A stretch of DNA of 50,865 nt from Chloroflexota bacterium (GTDB lineage Bacteria; Chloroflexota; Anaerolineae; Anaerolineales; UBA11579): assembly GCA_019456165.1 (NCBI GenBank), contig VRUJ01000031.1:1-50865 (forward strand), read 5' to 3'. Positions within the stretch are counted from its first letter, which is position 1, and the number at the start of each line of letters is the position of its first letter. The notes under the pieces were generated by a model. The model saw only the letters and a list, made by a program, of their open reading frames with translations. It did no database searches and was not told where the DNA came from. Shown here piece by piece: positions 16,834-26,541 of this stretch. The position numbers and the translations under genes were made by a program.

Positions 16834-19095
16834 ATGAATCGTGCTTATGCAAAAACCAAAGCTATAAATACCGCAAAAGAAAAGCTCGAAATGCGCCCCG
16901 TATTTTTAGACACTGAAACTACCGGGTTAGATAAGAAAGCAGAAATTGTTGATATTGCGATCATTGATTTTGACGGGACAGTTTTACTTGATTCCCTAGT
17001 AAAGCCCAAGCGAAAAATCCCAAGAGACGCGACTAAAGTTCATGGCATCACTAACAAGATGGTGAAAGATGCCCCAACCTGGGAAAACATATTTCCAAAA
17101 GTAAAAACCATACTTTCTGGTCGAATTGTGGGGATTTACAATGCAGAATTCGATATCAAAATGCTAAAGCAGTCCACGCAAATATATGGGCTGAAATGGA
17201 TACCTCCTTATAAAGACCACTTTTGCATTATGAAGCTATACGCGGAATATTTTGGGGACTGGGATGACTACTACCAGAATTACAAATGGCAAAAACTTGA
17301 GAGTGCAAGTAGGCAAATGCAGATTAGCTTTCCTAATTCTCACCGCGCGCTTGATGATACATTGATCGCGTGGGCAGTGTTTTTACAAATGGCTGATTAC
17401 AATGACCCAAAAAGAATAAGTAAAAATACTTTGAAGAAATCCAACAGAATATTAAAAACGACTAACAACAACGAACTATTTGTCGAAACTGGTGTTTCAA
17501 AGGTATTGGATATTATTCATAATTTGGTTGGAGGCGGAGGCTTCTGGCATCCTTCTAACGATGATATTATTTCGCTTCTGGCTAACTTGGGTGTGAAAGA
17601 AATTGAAGCAAAAAACTTGGTTTATGAAATCTCTAAGTCTTACGATTCGGGTTTTTCCTTTTATCTGGAATGCAGTAAAGCATTCATGATCTTGGGTGAT
17701 AATGAGAGAGCAGAAAAAATCATTTTGCGCGCCCTTAATGGGACAAATCTTACATATAAAAAACTTAAGGCCATTACCGCTTTAATCGAACTGAGCCGAT
17801 ACCAAGAAGCGGGTGATAGGTTATTAACAATTGCTGTGGATTCTAATGAGAAAGCCGAGATTAGAATTGAAGCTTGTCTTATGCTAGGTTCTACAAAAAA
17901 ACATATTAATAAAGCGAAATTAATTCTTCTTGAGGACATTTACCCAAAAGCAAATCTTGATTATAGAAAATATTTAAGAAAGGAAAAATCGTCTAATGTT
18001 ATATCCTGGTATTCAGCATATAACATTCCCCCAGCATTAAGGAAACTGGGTTTTCAACAAGAAGCAGATGAACTTCTAGCATCAATGATTGAAATCACAG
18101 ATACATCAGCTTTTGACTATTCATTTATGGCAAATTCACCAAGATATGTAGTTGCGGATTATTTAGACACACATGAGAATATTGAAGGAACATTAGAGAA
18201 TAGTATTTTGAATTTAATTAACCGACCAAAATCTATTGGAGCAGGAGGGTTTCGTAAGGTTATTGAAAGTTATTTGAGATTTAAGGGCGAGGAGTCAATA
18301 GAGAATGTCCCTTCTGGGCAACTTCCAAAAGACTCTATTAGTGAAACAGAAAAATTACAAAGTGAGGAGAACAAAGTTTGGGAATATTTCCCACGCCTGG
18401 GTTCAGAAATGCAATTTGCTGACGAATATCATGTATTTTTAGGGATGGATGATTCTCCATCTCGAATTAGCAAAGTGATTGAATATGCCCTGTCTCATCC
18501 CTCGATTTATGAGAGAATCGGGGCGGCTGAATGCTTAAGATTCGTTGATGATGGGGGTTATATACGAGTAGAAAACATAGAAGATATTTTTCGAAAATTG
18601 GCTTGGGATAATGCAATAAATCCTAAATATCGATTGTGGGCAATCGGAGTTTTAATAGAAAACGAATTCGTAATAGATAATCTAAAAATTGTTGAGAATA
18701 TGTATCAAGAATTATCTGTTTATGCAAGAAGCGAGGAAACTAAAAAAATCAGTGAATTCGAACAAATTGAAATTTGTTATTTGTATTTGTTATTGGAAGC
18801 AAACAACTTTATAAAGGCTGGTGTTGTAGCAAAAGGAATTGTTTATAATCAAACTCTTGCAACAATAAATATCCCTAAATCAGTAGGTTTAATGTCAACC
18901 ACAGATTTCTTTCCAGAATGGTTTTTGGATGTTTTAATGAAAATTTATCCTAAATACTATTCTTTGGATCAGTTGTTCCAAACTTTGAAGAATAAAAAAT
19001 GGTTGAGATTTTTATATGATATAGCTGAAACAAAATCGTTACAAAAATTCCTTAGAATCCATGCATGTAAAGTGATCTTAGAAATAATCAACTGA
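16834..19095 (+). CDS. DEDDh 3'-5' exonuclease with a long helical C-terminal region
   Basis: A 753-residue protein. Residues about 20-190 are a DnaQ-like exonuclease with all five catalytic positions visible: D26 and E28 in FLDTETTG, D107 in YNAEFD, H170 and D175 in SHRALDD. The following about 560 residues are not a family I recognise; they are rich in short amphipathic helices (for example AEKIILRALNG, KAEIRIEACLMLG, YERIGAAECLRFVDDGG), suggesting a TPR- or HEAT-like solenoid. The start is the ATG at 16834 behind GAGGG. Base composition is clearly more AT-rich than its neighbours and it stands alone between two repeat elements, so horizontal acquisition is likely. A defence or nucleic acid quality-control role is possible but unproven. 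Confidence 0.8.
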   Translation: MNRAYAKTKAINTAKEKLEMRPVFLDTETTGLDKKAEIVDIAIIDFDGTVLLDSLVKPKRKIPRDATKVHGITNKMVKDAPTWENIFPKVKTILSGRIVGIYNAEFDIKMLKQSTQIYGLKWIPPYKDHFCIMKLYAEYFGDWDDYYQNYKWQKLESASRQMQISFPNSHRALDDTLIAWAVFLQMADYNDPKRISKNTLKKSNRILKTTNNNELFVETGVSKVLDIIHNLVGGGGFWHPSNDDIISLLANLGVKEIEAKNLVYEISKSYDSGFSFYLECSKAFMILGDNERAEKIILRALNGTNLTYKKLKAITALIELSRYQEAGDRLLTIAVDSNEKAEIRIEACLMLGSTKKHINKAKLILLEDIYPKANLDYRKYLRKEKSSNVISWYSAYNIPPALRKLGFQQEADELLASMIEITDTSAFDYSFMANSPRYVVADYLDTHENIEGTLENSILNLINRPKSIGAGGFRKVIESYLRFKGEESIENVPSGQLPKDSISETEKLQSEENKVWEYFPRLGSEMQFADEYHVFLGMDDSPSRISKVIEYALSHPSIYERIGAAECLRFVDDGGYIRVENIEDIFRKLAWDNAINPKYRLWAIGVLIENEFVIDNLKIVENMYQELSVYARSEETKKISEFEQIEICYLYLLLEANNFIKAGVVAKGIVYNQTLATINIPKSVGLMSTTDFFPEWFLDVLMKIYPKYYSLDQLFQTLKNKKWLRFLYDIAETKSLQKFLRIHACKVILEIIN

Positions 19096-19411
19096 GACTT
19101 ATCATAAGAAGTCTATGCAATCAAATTTAATTAAGTAATAATACTAATCTACTCACTGATTTTTATCTTTTATCTTTCACATAACTCGCCGACCTGCGGT
19201 CGCTGCCCTCACCCCGTCCTCAGGTCTCCGAACAGCTGTTTCCTAGGTCTCCAGTCTATACAGAGGGAGAGGGCGCATCGGGGGTTGTCATTCAGGCTGT
19301 TCCTCAGGGTGAGAGTGTATGGAATAACAAATCGCGTCCTCGCCTCTAAGTATGGAATTTGAACTTGGGCGATGGGTGTCTCTCAATCATTTCCCTCACA
19401 TCAAGGTTATT
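19096..19411. other. Gene-free stretch with a CCCTCACCC-type element
   Basis: No gene is seen. Bases about 19185-19285 carry CGCCGACCTGCGGTCGCTGCCCTCACCCC and, some 60 bases on, AGAGGGAGAGGGCGCATCGGGG, another member of the dispersed hairpin family. GTCATTCAGGCTGTTCCTCAGGGTGAGAG at about 19287 resembles a degraded TCATTCTGAGG repeat. Confidence 0.5.
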
Positions 19412-20788
19412 TTACCTTGCTGCCCTGGCAGCATCATAGATTACTTCGCTTAAGGTTGGGTGAATGTGGATTGATTTAGTTAATCTTTCGAGTGTGCCAT
19501 TTCCATGCATTGCAGCTACAACCTCGTGGATCAAGATATCTGCATGCACCCCTAGAATGTGTGCGCCCAAGATTTCTTTAGTTTCATCATCTGCAATAAT
19601 CTTTACCAGTCCTTCCGTCTCAGCCATTGCTTTGGCACGTCCAGAGTGCTTATTAAACGCCATCCCAACTTTAATTTCACGACCCGTTTTCCGTGCCTCT
19701 TGCTCAGTAAGTCCTACACTTGCCAAAGCTGGTTCTGAAAAAACAGCTCGGGGCACAACCCGGTAATCGACTTTTCTTCTGGCATCCTCGACTGCATTCA
19801 AAGCCGAGATCGGACCATCATATCTGGCCCGGTGAGTGAACATATAACCGCCATTCGCATCTCCCAAAGACCATATATTCTGTGCAGTTGTCCGAAGGTT
19901 TTCGTCCACCTTTAAATAAGGGCCATCCATCTCTACACCAGCCTCACCCAACCCTAATGATTCGACCCTGGCATCACGTCCAGCAGCCAATAAAATTTCC
20001 TCAGCTTCAAAGCGAATTTCATCTTCACCTTTCTTAGCAATTACAAACCGCTTTCCGTTTTCCTTCCCAGCCCGCATAACTTCTGTGGATGTGTGTAAAT
20101 CAATCCCCTCCTTGAGCAAAATCTTTCCCAATTCATCTGATAACTCAGGCTCTTCTCTGGGCATAACCCGGAGAGCACGCCCTATCATAGTCACTTTGGT
20201 CCCAAAGCGAGAATACATCTGAGCAAATTCGACACCGATATAACTCGCGCCAATAATGATCATCGACTCTGGTAATTCTCGTAATTGAAGGGCTTCGAAA
20301 TTGGTTGCGTAACCAGCCTGATCCAGACCTGGTATTTTCGGAATTACTTGTTTCGAACCCACAGCCAAAATAGTTTTTTCAGCAGAAATAGCCTCTCCAT
20401 CTACTAGAATATCAACTGGCGATGAAAATTCGGCGCGGCCCCTAATGAAGGAAATCCCTTTATTGCGATCCAAATCCCTGTAAATTCCATCAATAATAGT
20501 TTGGACAACCTGATCTTTACGATCCATTGCTGCAGCGAGATCAAATTTTATTTCTTCGGGGTCTACTCCGTGTACGCCAAACTGATGCGCTTTCTCTCTT
20601 ACTAGATGGACAATTTCAGCAGACCTTAACAAGGCCTTTGTGGGGATACACCCCTCATTCACTCAAGTGCCGCCAACTTCTCTCATTTCTATCAAGCCGA
20701 CTTTTGCACCAACCCTAGCGGCAATATGTGCAGCAGGTAAACCTCCCTGACCGCTACCAATTACTACAACGTCAAATTTATCTATCAT
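19412..20788 (-). CDS. Predicted selenocysteine-containing MerA/Lpd-like flavoprotein disulfide reductase
   Basis: A 458-residue FAD/NAD(P)H disulfide oxidoreductase if the TGA at 20663-20665 is read through. N-terminus MIDKFDVVVIGSGQGG gives the FAD dinucleotide fold; then GGT-TGA-VNEGCIPTKAL, where every relative has GGTCVNxGC: the TGA is codon 42, at the first of the two redox-active cysteines, and Cys47 is kept. Further on are the NAD(P) fold GASYIGVEFAQM, the second FAD motif SLGDANGGYMFTHRA and the C-terminal IHIHPTLSEVIYDA with the catalytic His-Glu. AAGGG precedes the ATG at 20788. It lacks the C-terminal vicinal cysteines of true MerA. It is the last gene of the mer operon, 171 bases after its neighbour. 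Alternative: a nonsense mutation. Confidence 0.8.
20639..20657 (-). promoter_or_regulatory. Candidate SECIS hairpin after the TGA codon
   Basis: Five bases after the in-frame TGA, the minus strand reads TGAGGGGTGTATCCCCACA: GGGG pairs CCCC around a TGTAT loop, extended past an A/A mismatch by two more pairs. Distance and size resemble bacterial SECIS elements. Found by eye; no folding was run. Confidence 0.45.
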
Positions 20789-20959
20789 TTTACCCTTGAA
20801 TATAAGTCGATATGATTTTATTATTTCATTTTCTCAACCAATCAAAACAATTCTGTATTCATTTCTTCATATTTGTTGCGCATCTGAAGGTCTTTCGCAG
20901 CCGATGATACATGCCCTTCCTCTATATTCACATAGTTTAAATATTACAGCATAAAAGAT

Positions 20960-21469
20960 TTACCACAGCCAGCATTTAGGCAGCAACCTTTGTGCTCCAA
21001 TACATGCGCTGCTCTGTTCCCTTGAAAATAATAGCTGGGTTGAAAGATGGGTCTGCTCACCGGCATGCATGGCTAGTTCAAGAAAATTCGAATCTACTTG
21101 GAATCCAGTGGAATTAGAATCTTGCTCAGCCAAAAATAGATAAGCTTCCATATAACCCTGTATACTTTCATCCAGAGCATTTGCAGCAGCATCCAGCTCT
21201 TTTGGCGCTGGACCTAACAGCTCAAATTCTTGTTGCAGCAAATCTAATTCCGTCAATGCCTCATTCAGCGCCTCTTCCGAAATAATTCTTTGGACTACCA
21301 TTTGATTTGCTAGAGTCACATTCAATAAAATGACCTGATCAAGAACTCTACCTAAGTTCTCGGTGTAATTATCTTCTCTTCTTACCTTGTTGGCGCTGGC
21401 TGACCAAGCAAAGATCACATATGCTAATGCGAGGCCAATGGCAAGAGCAATTTGCTTCTTACTAATCAA
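20960..21469 (-). CDS. Unknown membrane-anchored protein in mer operon
   Basis: A 169-residue protein I do not recognise. It has an N-terminal membrane helix (about residues 7-24, IALAIGLALAYVIFAWSAS) and a long, mostly helical Glu/Leu/Ala-rich extracytoplasmic part with likely coiled-coil character (EEALNEALTELDLLQQEFELL). Two cysteines lie close to the C-terminus (SSACIGAQRLLPKCWLW), which could bind a soft metal. Its ATG overlaps the stop of the MerE-thioredoxin gene by four bases, so it belongs to the same operon. Confidence 0.7.
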   Translation of the reverse strand: MISKKQIALAIGLALAYVIFAWSASANKVRREDNYTENLGRVLDQVILLNVTLANQMVVQRIISEEALNEALTELDLLQQEFELLGPAPKELDAAANALDESIQGYMEAYLFLAEQDSNSTGFQVDSNFLELAMHAGEQTHLSTQLLFSREQSSACIGAQRLLPKCWLW

Positions 21470-21963
21470 CTCTTTAAAGCCGCAGTTGCTCGGGCAAGTT
21501 TTGGTAAGCCCCGAAATGCAATCCGGTCATTGATCAACGTCACAGGTGTCGAGAAAATACTTTTCTCTCCTGCGAATCGTCTTCCTTCCTTCGTGTTCAG
21601 ATCAACAATTTTCAGGTTGAAACGATAATCTTTTTTCAAAGTCTTCCATAACGAAATCGTATCTTCACAAGTATCACAAACAGAAGATGTTACAACCACC
21701 ACGCTTTTTGGCCCACTCGCTAAATTTGGCGCTGATTTTCCAGTCTCATTGATCCAATAAAAACCTAGGCCAAGCCCGACCAAGAATATCACAGTTAAGA
21801 TGCTCCCAAACATAATAGTATTATTTGTCAGCCAAGCCCCAAAAGCAGTCCCCGCAGTGAGGCTGAGTAGAATTGGAAACGTGATCGGTAAATGACATGG
21901 GCAAGCTATAAACCCAACTATCACTGCTACCCAACCTTTAGCTTCATCAACGATACTTTTCAT
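21466..21963 (-). CDS. MerE-like mercury transporter fused to a thioredoxin-fold domain
   Basis: A 165-residue protein. Residues about 10-70 match MerE: a membrane helix with the CPCHLP motif (C21, C23) followed by ILLSLTAGTAFGAWL and a second helix. Residues about 86-165 are a glutaredoxin/thioredoxin-like domain with C96xxC99 (SSVCDTCEDT), a cis-Pro-like STPVTLIND and a C-terminal helix. MerE alone is about 75 residues and moves Hg2+ and organomercury across the membrane; the fusion would place a dithiol next to the channel. I start at the ATG at 21963, behind AAGGAAC; a TTG start upstream would overlap ccdA. It overlaps the following gene by four bases. Confidence 0.75.
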   Translation of the reverse strand: MKSIVDEAKGWVAVIVGFIACPCHLPITFPILLSLTAGTAFGAWLTNNTIMFGSILTVIFLVGLGLGFYWINETGKSAPNLASGPKSVVVVTSSVCDTCEDTISLWKTLKKDYRFNLKIVDLNTKEGRRFAGEKSIFSTPVTLINDRIAFRGLPKLARATAALKS

Positions 21964-21985
21964 CTTTTCGTGTTCCTTATTTTTT

Positions 21986-22690
21986 TTATAAGCCAGCAAA
22001 GATCAGGGGGAGATAGCGGCCCTGATACCAGATCAGGTATACACCAGCAATGATTAACATTGCTGCGCCAAATTTGTGAACGTAAGGCAAAAAGCGATTG
22101 AACCATTGAACCACCGTTCCCTTGATAAAAACTGCCCCAAGTGATACCGTCATCAAAACAACCGCCATTCCTGCCCCATAGACCGAAAACATGATGATTA
22201 AGGATCCTGTTCCAGACGCAGCCAAGCCAGCCCCAACTACTGCAAGAAAAATCGGCAAGGTACAGCTTAAAGAAACTAGTGCATATGCCACCCCAAATAG
22301 AAACACAGATTTAGGATTGCGGGCATTCAAATTAATCTTTGGGGTTGGCAGAGAAAATGGTAAGGTTTTACCTGTAAATAACCAAAATCCCAAAAGCACT
22401 AAAACAGCGCCGATTAAAATTGCCGCCAAAGGCATCCACTGCACGATGAATCTTAGTCCAGCAGAGATCAAATACCCGGTTATTCCAAAAACGGCCAAGA
22501 ATCCAACAGTGACCAGAAGACCTAATACAAATCCCTCCCAAATGCGATTGATAATTGGTCGCTGCTGATAATCTTCTTCCTTTGAGCCCAAAAAATAAGA
22601 GACAAATGAAGGCAGCATCGCCCACCCGCAGGGATTTACGGTGGCTACTAATCCAGCAGTAAAGGCAAAAGCAAGATTAAGCTGCCCCAT
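21986..22690 (-). CDS. ccdA: CcdA/DsbD-type membrane electron transporter
   Basis: A 234-residue polytopic membrane protein of the CcdA family, which carries reducing equivalents from cytoplasmic thioredoxin to extracytoplasmic thiol proteins. Two conserved cysteines are visible, in VNPCGWAMLPSF (TM1) and LSCTLPIFLAVVG (TM4), with Pro residues beside them as usual. TAGGAG precedes the ATG. It is three bases after the TlpA-like gene and directly before MerE-thioredoxin, so I infer it reduces those thioredoxin-fold partners within the mer system. Confidence 0.9.
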   Translation of the reverse strand: MGQLNLAFAFTAGLVATVNPCGWAMLPSFVSYFLGSKEEDYQQRPIINRIWEGFVLGLLVTVGFLAVFGITGYLISAGLRFIVQWMPLAAILIGAVLVLLGFWLFTGKTLPFSLPTPKINLNARNPKSVFLFGVAYALVSLSCTLPIFLAVVGAGLAASGTGSLIIMFSVYGAGMAVVLMTVSLGAVFIKGTVVQWFNRFLPYVHKFGAAMLIIAGVYLIWYQGRYLPLIFAGL

Positions 22691-22693
22691 CTC

Positions 22694-23293
22694 CTATGAC
22701 TCCAGGCTTTCAAGGGCATTTTTAAGGGTGTTGTAATCTGTGGGACGCTCATCCCTAAAGATTACATAACCCTCTGCATCCAGGATCAAAGTTGTATCCA
22801 ATGATCGTACCAGGTAGGTTGTGGTGACCTGCTGGTTAAAGTCGAATCCCCAAATATACTCCCCATTGCCAGAGGCTTGTTTGAATTGGAGCAAAGCCTG
22901 GGTCGAACTGGAGGGATCTAAATCGATTGCCACAATATTTAGATCATTTCCGTACTCCTGTTTCAACTGTGCCAACGCCTGGGCTTCTGGAATGCAGGCT
23001 CCACACCAATAAGCCATAAAAAACACAATAGTAGGTTTTCCTTGAGAAGCGCTCAAAGTGAACTGGCTGCCATCCAGGATTGATATGGTGAAGTCAGGCG
23101 CGATCTCCCCAATTTGAGTGCCAATTCGATTAACCCGTTGAACAACCGGGGCTGAAGTTCCCTGTGTGGCATTCCAGATCAGCCATCCAACTAAACTTAC
23201 TGTAATTACCAGGATGGTGACTTGTTGAAATTTCCTGTTTCTTTGCTTCTTCCCACGGGTTTTTTTGCTAAACGCTGCACTACTTTGAGACAT
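22694..23293 (-). CDS. TlpA/ResA-like membrane-anchored thioredoxin
   Basis: A 199-residue protein with an N-terminal basic cytoplasmic tail, one membrane helix (about residues 25-42) and an extracytoplasmic TlpA/AhpC-TSA-type thioredoxin fold (about 60-195). The active site is C97xxC100 in AYWCGACIPE. It is the natural partner of the CcdA gene that follows three bases later. Spacing to the preceding lipoprotein is 23 bases. A GAGGA ribosome binding site is present. Confidence 0.88.
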   Translation of the reverse strand: MSQSSAAFSKKTRGKKQRNRKFQQVTILVITVSLVGWLIWNATQGTSAPVVQRVNRIGTQIGEIAPDFTISILDGSQFTLSASQGKPTIVFFMAYWCGACIPEAQALAQLKQEYGNDLNIVAIDLDPSSSTQALLQFKQASGNGEYIWGFDFNQQVTTTYLVRSLDTTLILDAEGYVIFRDERPTDYNTLKNALESLES

Positions 23294-23316
23294 CGAAATC
23301 CTCTTATCTCTAATAA

Positions 23317-24033
23317 TTAATTCTGAATTGTTAATTCAAACATTTTTTCAAACTGGTATGCAGCCAGAGGGTACTCGCTGCGAAAAACCAAATTTCCTTG
23401 TGGATCGATCAACAGAATCGGACCTAATGTCAAGATTTCATAATCCACTACAAAGCTGGCAGACTCAACTACGCCCCACTGGATATTGGGATGGGGTATG
23501 AGCTCCTGGAAATATTCCCAAACGTAGATATTATCGCCGGCATAAATACTCAAAACCAATATCTGCAAATCAAGATCGGGGAAAGGTTCCAATCCAAATT
23601 CTATCTGGCGCAAACCAAAAATACAATCCCCACAACCTGATACGGTTGGAAAAACCAATAAGTAATTACTTCTCGGATCTGACAGTGAGAAATCACCCCC
23701 GCCAAGCAATTTTGCTCTGAAATCTGGAGCAGCTTCACCATTTGCTAGATTGCCAGGAAACTCTGCCATGCTGTTGACGATAAATGGGGTGGGCCTACTG
23801 GGAAAACTTAATGTGGGGCCAATAGATGCTGTAGGAGTATTGGGAGGGCTAACATTTGTTTCTGAGAGAGCCACTGGAGAAACAGCCAGGGTGTCTTGCG
23901 AAGGGAAGGTGGGTGACAAAGACCCAATAGGTAACTCAGTTTGCCTAATCTCAAGTTTCCCAACTGTTGCGGAACATGCAGATAAAAGCAATATTCCAAT
24001 CAAAATTGCCCCTATTTTTGAAAAATTAGTCAT
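23317..24033 (-). CDS. Lipoprotein with a thioredoxin/peroxiredoxin-like domain
   Basis: A 238-residue lipoprotein: lipobox LLSAC with Cys20 as the lipid site, a Ser/Thr/Pro-rich linker to about residue 90, then a thioredoxin-like domain with C134xxC137 (VSGCGDCIFG) and ILLIDPQGNLVFRSEYP. It stands between a metallochaperone gene (7 bases upstream) and the TlpA-like gene, so it probably works in the same extracytoplasmic dithiol relay. Confidence 0.82.
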   Translation of the reverse strand: MTNFSKIGAILIGILLLSACSATVGKLEIRQTELPIGSLSPTFPSQDTLAVSPVALSETNVSPPNTPTASIGPTLSFPSRPTPFIVNSMAEFPGNLANGEAAPDFRAKLLGGGDFSLSDPRSNYLLVFPTVSGCGDCIFGLRQIEFGLEPFPDLDLQILVLSIYAGDNIYVWEYFQELIPHPNIQWGVVESASFVVDYEILTLGPILLIDPQGNLVFRSEYPLAAYQFEKMFELTIQN

Positions 24034-24040
24034 AAAATCA

Positions 24041-24268
24041 TCAGTCTACCAATTCAACCTGGTAATCAATATTTGCCATTTCATCCACAATCTTTTCAGG
24101 TGTGACTTTCTCAGCATCCATATCTACTTTGATGATCTGAGTTTTCCAATCAGAACTCACACTTTCGATACCTGGCATCATTGAAAGCGTGAAATTCACT
24201 GAGTTCTCACAACCCGCGCAATTCATCGTGTGGTCGCCTACAATTGACAGAGTAAGTTTATTAAGCAT
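24041..24268 (-). CDS. Small heavy-metal-associated (HMA) metallochaperone
   Basis: A 75-residue HMA-domain protein, single ferredoxin-like fold, with the metal site HTMNCAGC. No signal peptide is present, so it is cytoplasmic, like CopZ and unlike classical periplasmic MerP. AAGGAG precedes the ATG. It is one base from the stop of the P-type ATPase gene. It closely resembles the 75-residue paralogue at 26827-27054. Confidence 0.9.
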   Translation of the reverse strand: MLNKLTLSIVGDHTMNCAGCENSVNFTLSMMPGIESVSSDWKTQIIKVDMDAEKVTPEKIVDEMANIDYQVELVD

Positions 24269-24269
24269 G

Positions 24270-26477
24270 CTATTTCTCCTTTCTGGGAATCAGTTGCCCC
24301 CCAAATGAATTGAGTAGTACGGTACTGACGCTGGCGACCATGGCGATCATTGCCCAAACTGGCGGCACCAGGCCGCTGACTGCTAAGGGAACACCAATGC
24401 CATTGAAGACAAAGGCGAGCCACAAATTTTGAACGGTCTTGCGGTAGGAGGAGCGTCCGATATAGAAAGCATCAGCCACCGCAGTTAGACGCTCGCCGAC
24501 CAGCACCACATCAGCAGATTCAATAGCGATGTCTGTGCCTGCTCCGATAGCAATCCCTACGTCTGATTGGGTCAGCGCTGGGGCGTCGTTGATCCCGTCA
24601 CCCACCATCGCTACTCGAAAGCCCTCAGACTGTAATTCACGGACTATGGCAGCTTTTTCGCCTGGCAACACTTGGGCAAAAACTTCTTTTATCCCTACTT
24701 CAGCTGCTACCGCCCGGGCTGTGTGCCAATTGTCGCCGGTAAGCATCACGGGCTCTATTCCGGCATCTTGTAGTTGCTGGATGGCTTCCTTGGCATCGGA
24801 CTTGACGGCATCGGCAATCGCAATCAGACCAATTAGTTTGCTGTTTACTGAAACAGCCACTACGGTTCGGGCTAGGTTTGCCTGGGCCTCAACTTGCTCT
24901 GTGATCTTTGCTGATATTTCTTCTTTCTCTGCCAGCCATTGTGGGCTGCCAACTTGAATGGTTTGCCCTTCAACTGTAGCCACAATACCCTTGCCTGGAG
25001 TTGCGGAAAAGCCTGTACTTTCGGCCAGGCTCAAATCATCAGCCGTTGCACTCTCGACAATCGCCCGAGCTAGCGGATGTTCTGAGGCTTGCTCGGCACT
25101 AGCAGCCAGTCGTAAGACCTTTGCAGAGTGGTTCGTATCCGCTGAGATTACTGCTACAACTGCTGGTTTGCCTTGCGTCAAGGTCCCGGTCTTATCTATA
25201 ACTATGCGCCGAACGTCTTTGAAAACCTGGAACGCTTCCCCGCTACGCATCAGGATACCTTTACGGGCCGCCTCGCCCCCACCGCGGATCAAAGCCAATG
25301 GTGAGGCCATTCCCAGTGCGCAAGGGTATCCCATCACCAGCACTGCAAGGGCCGCAAAAATTGCTCGGATCACATCCATTTGGCCGGTTATAAGAAAAGC
25401 CCCCAGCGTCCAGACAAGGATGGCTAGACCACCAAAGGCCAATACACCAGGAACATACCACTGTAATACCCGATCTACGATTACTAAGATGTTTGGCTTC
25501 ATAGCCCTGGCTTCTTCGATGTGGCGGGCTATTTGAGCCAAGAAAGCTTCTTCACCCACCTTAGTTACTTCAACGATCAGGGTGCCTGTTTGATTGAGCG
25601 ATCCACCGATGACCTCATCCCCGTCTGATTTCTCAACCGGGATTGGTTCGCCGGTGACTAAACTCTCATTGACAATCGATAACCCGGTTTTTACTACACC
25701 ATCAACCGGTATACTTTCACCTGGTCGAATTCGAACGAGGTTGCCTGGTTGGATGTTTTCAACTGGCACTTCTACTTCTGTTCCATCATTCAATATATGC
25801 CGTGCAGTTGCAGGTTGGAGATCAAGCAATTTGCTCACCGCTTCTGACGCACGAGTGCGAACAAGCAGTGAAGTCCAACCAGACAACAAGTGATAAGTAG
25901 TGATGAATGTAGCTACGGCAAAGAAATCCGCAGCAGGAAATAATGGGTTGAAAAGACCTATTGTTCCACCGATGATCCCCGCAAAAGCGCCAAACTCAAG
26001 CAAGACATGTTGGTTGAGAATATTTCGGCGCAAAGATTGAACAGCCATCACCAGAATATGCCAACCGGGGAAAAATACGGTTGCCAACGCCAATACAATC
26101 ATGGTGGGGCGGAACCAGACTTGCTGTACCCCAAACCAACGAGCCGCCATTATTCCTAAAGTGATGGAGGTAAATGCAGCGGCCCACACTAACAGCATGC
26201 GTGCAAGGTGCAGCTCGGCCTGTTGTTCTTCATAGGCTTTTACCTTATCTGGATCACGCACGGTGTACCCAAGTTGGCGCAGGGTATCCCGTAGGTTCGT
26301 AGGGGTCTGTTGAGCAGGGTCATATTCAATCAACGCTTCCTCGTGTGCCAGACTGACATGCACATCATTAACGCCGCCCATACGCCCTACGGCTTTCTTG
26401 ATGGTCATCGTGCAGAAGGAGCACGACATACCCCCAATTTTGACCTGTAATCTTTTAGGTTTTATTTTAAGTTCCAT
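24270..26477 (-). CDS. P1B-type heavy-metal ATPase with YPC in place of CPC
   Basis: A 735-residue soft-metal exporter. Domains in order: one N-terminal HMA domain (GGMSCSFC, Cys 19 and 22), paired helices, actuator domain (LVTGEPIPV), TM6 with MGYPCALG (about 383-388), phosphorylation motif DKTGTLTQG (Asp about 428), [21 protein letters not shown], and final helices with FNGIGVPLA. Copper and zinc/cadmium exporters normally have CPC here; the TAC codon for Tyr is clear. With only one Cys in TM6, metal specificity may be altered. The start is the ATG at 26477, next to a TTG. It lies inside the mer operon, between the MerT remnant and a metallochaperone. Confidence 0.92.
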   Translation of the reverse strand: MELKIKPKRLQVKIGGMSCSFCTMTIKKAVGRMGGVNDVHVSLAHEEALIEYDPAQQTPTNLRDTLRQLGYTVRDPDKVKAYEEQQAELHLARMLLVWAAAFTSITLGIMAARWFGVQQVWFRPTMIVLALATVFFPGWHILVMAVQSLRRNILNQHVLLEFGAFAGIIGGTIGLFNPLFPAADFFAVATFITTYHLLSGWTSLLVRTRASEAVSKLLDLQPATARHILNDGTEVEVPVENIQPGNLVRIRPGESIPVDGVVKTGLSIVNESLVTGEPIPVEKSDGDEVIGGSLNQTGTLIVEVTKVGEEAFLAQIARHIEEARAMKPNILVIVDRVLQWYVPGVLAFGGLAILVWTLGAFLITGQMDVIRAIFAALAVLVMGYPCALGMASPLALIRGGGEAARKGILMRSGEAFQVFKDVRRIVIDKTGTLTQGKPAVVAVISADTNHSAKVLRLAASAEQASEHPLARAIVESATADDLSLAESTGFSATPGKGIVATVEGQTIQVGSPQWLAEKEEISAKITEQVEAQANLARTVVAVSVNSKLIGLIAIADAVKSDAKEAIQQLQDAGIEPVMLTGDNWHTARAVAAEVGIKEVFAQVLPGEKAAIVRELQSEGFRVAMVGDGINDAPALTQSDVGIAIGAGTDIAIESADVVLVGERLTAVADAFYIGRSSYRKTVQNLWLAFVFNGIGVPLAVSGLVPPVWAMIAMVASVSTVLLNSFGGQLIPRKEK

Positions 26478-26541
26478 CAATATCTATAAATTAATTCTAA
26501 GCTATAAGTAAGCTAAAAATAAACCTGTGTTTGATTGCACG

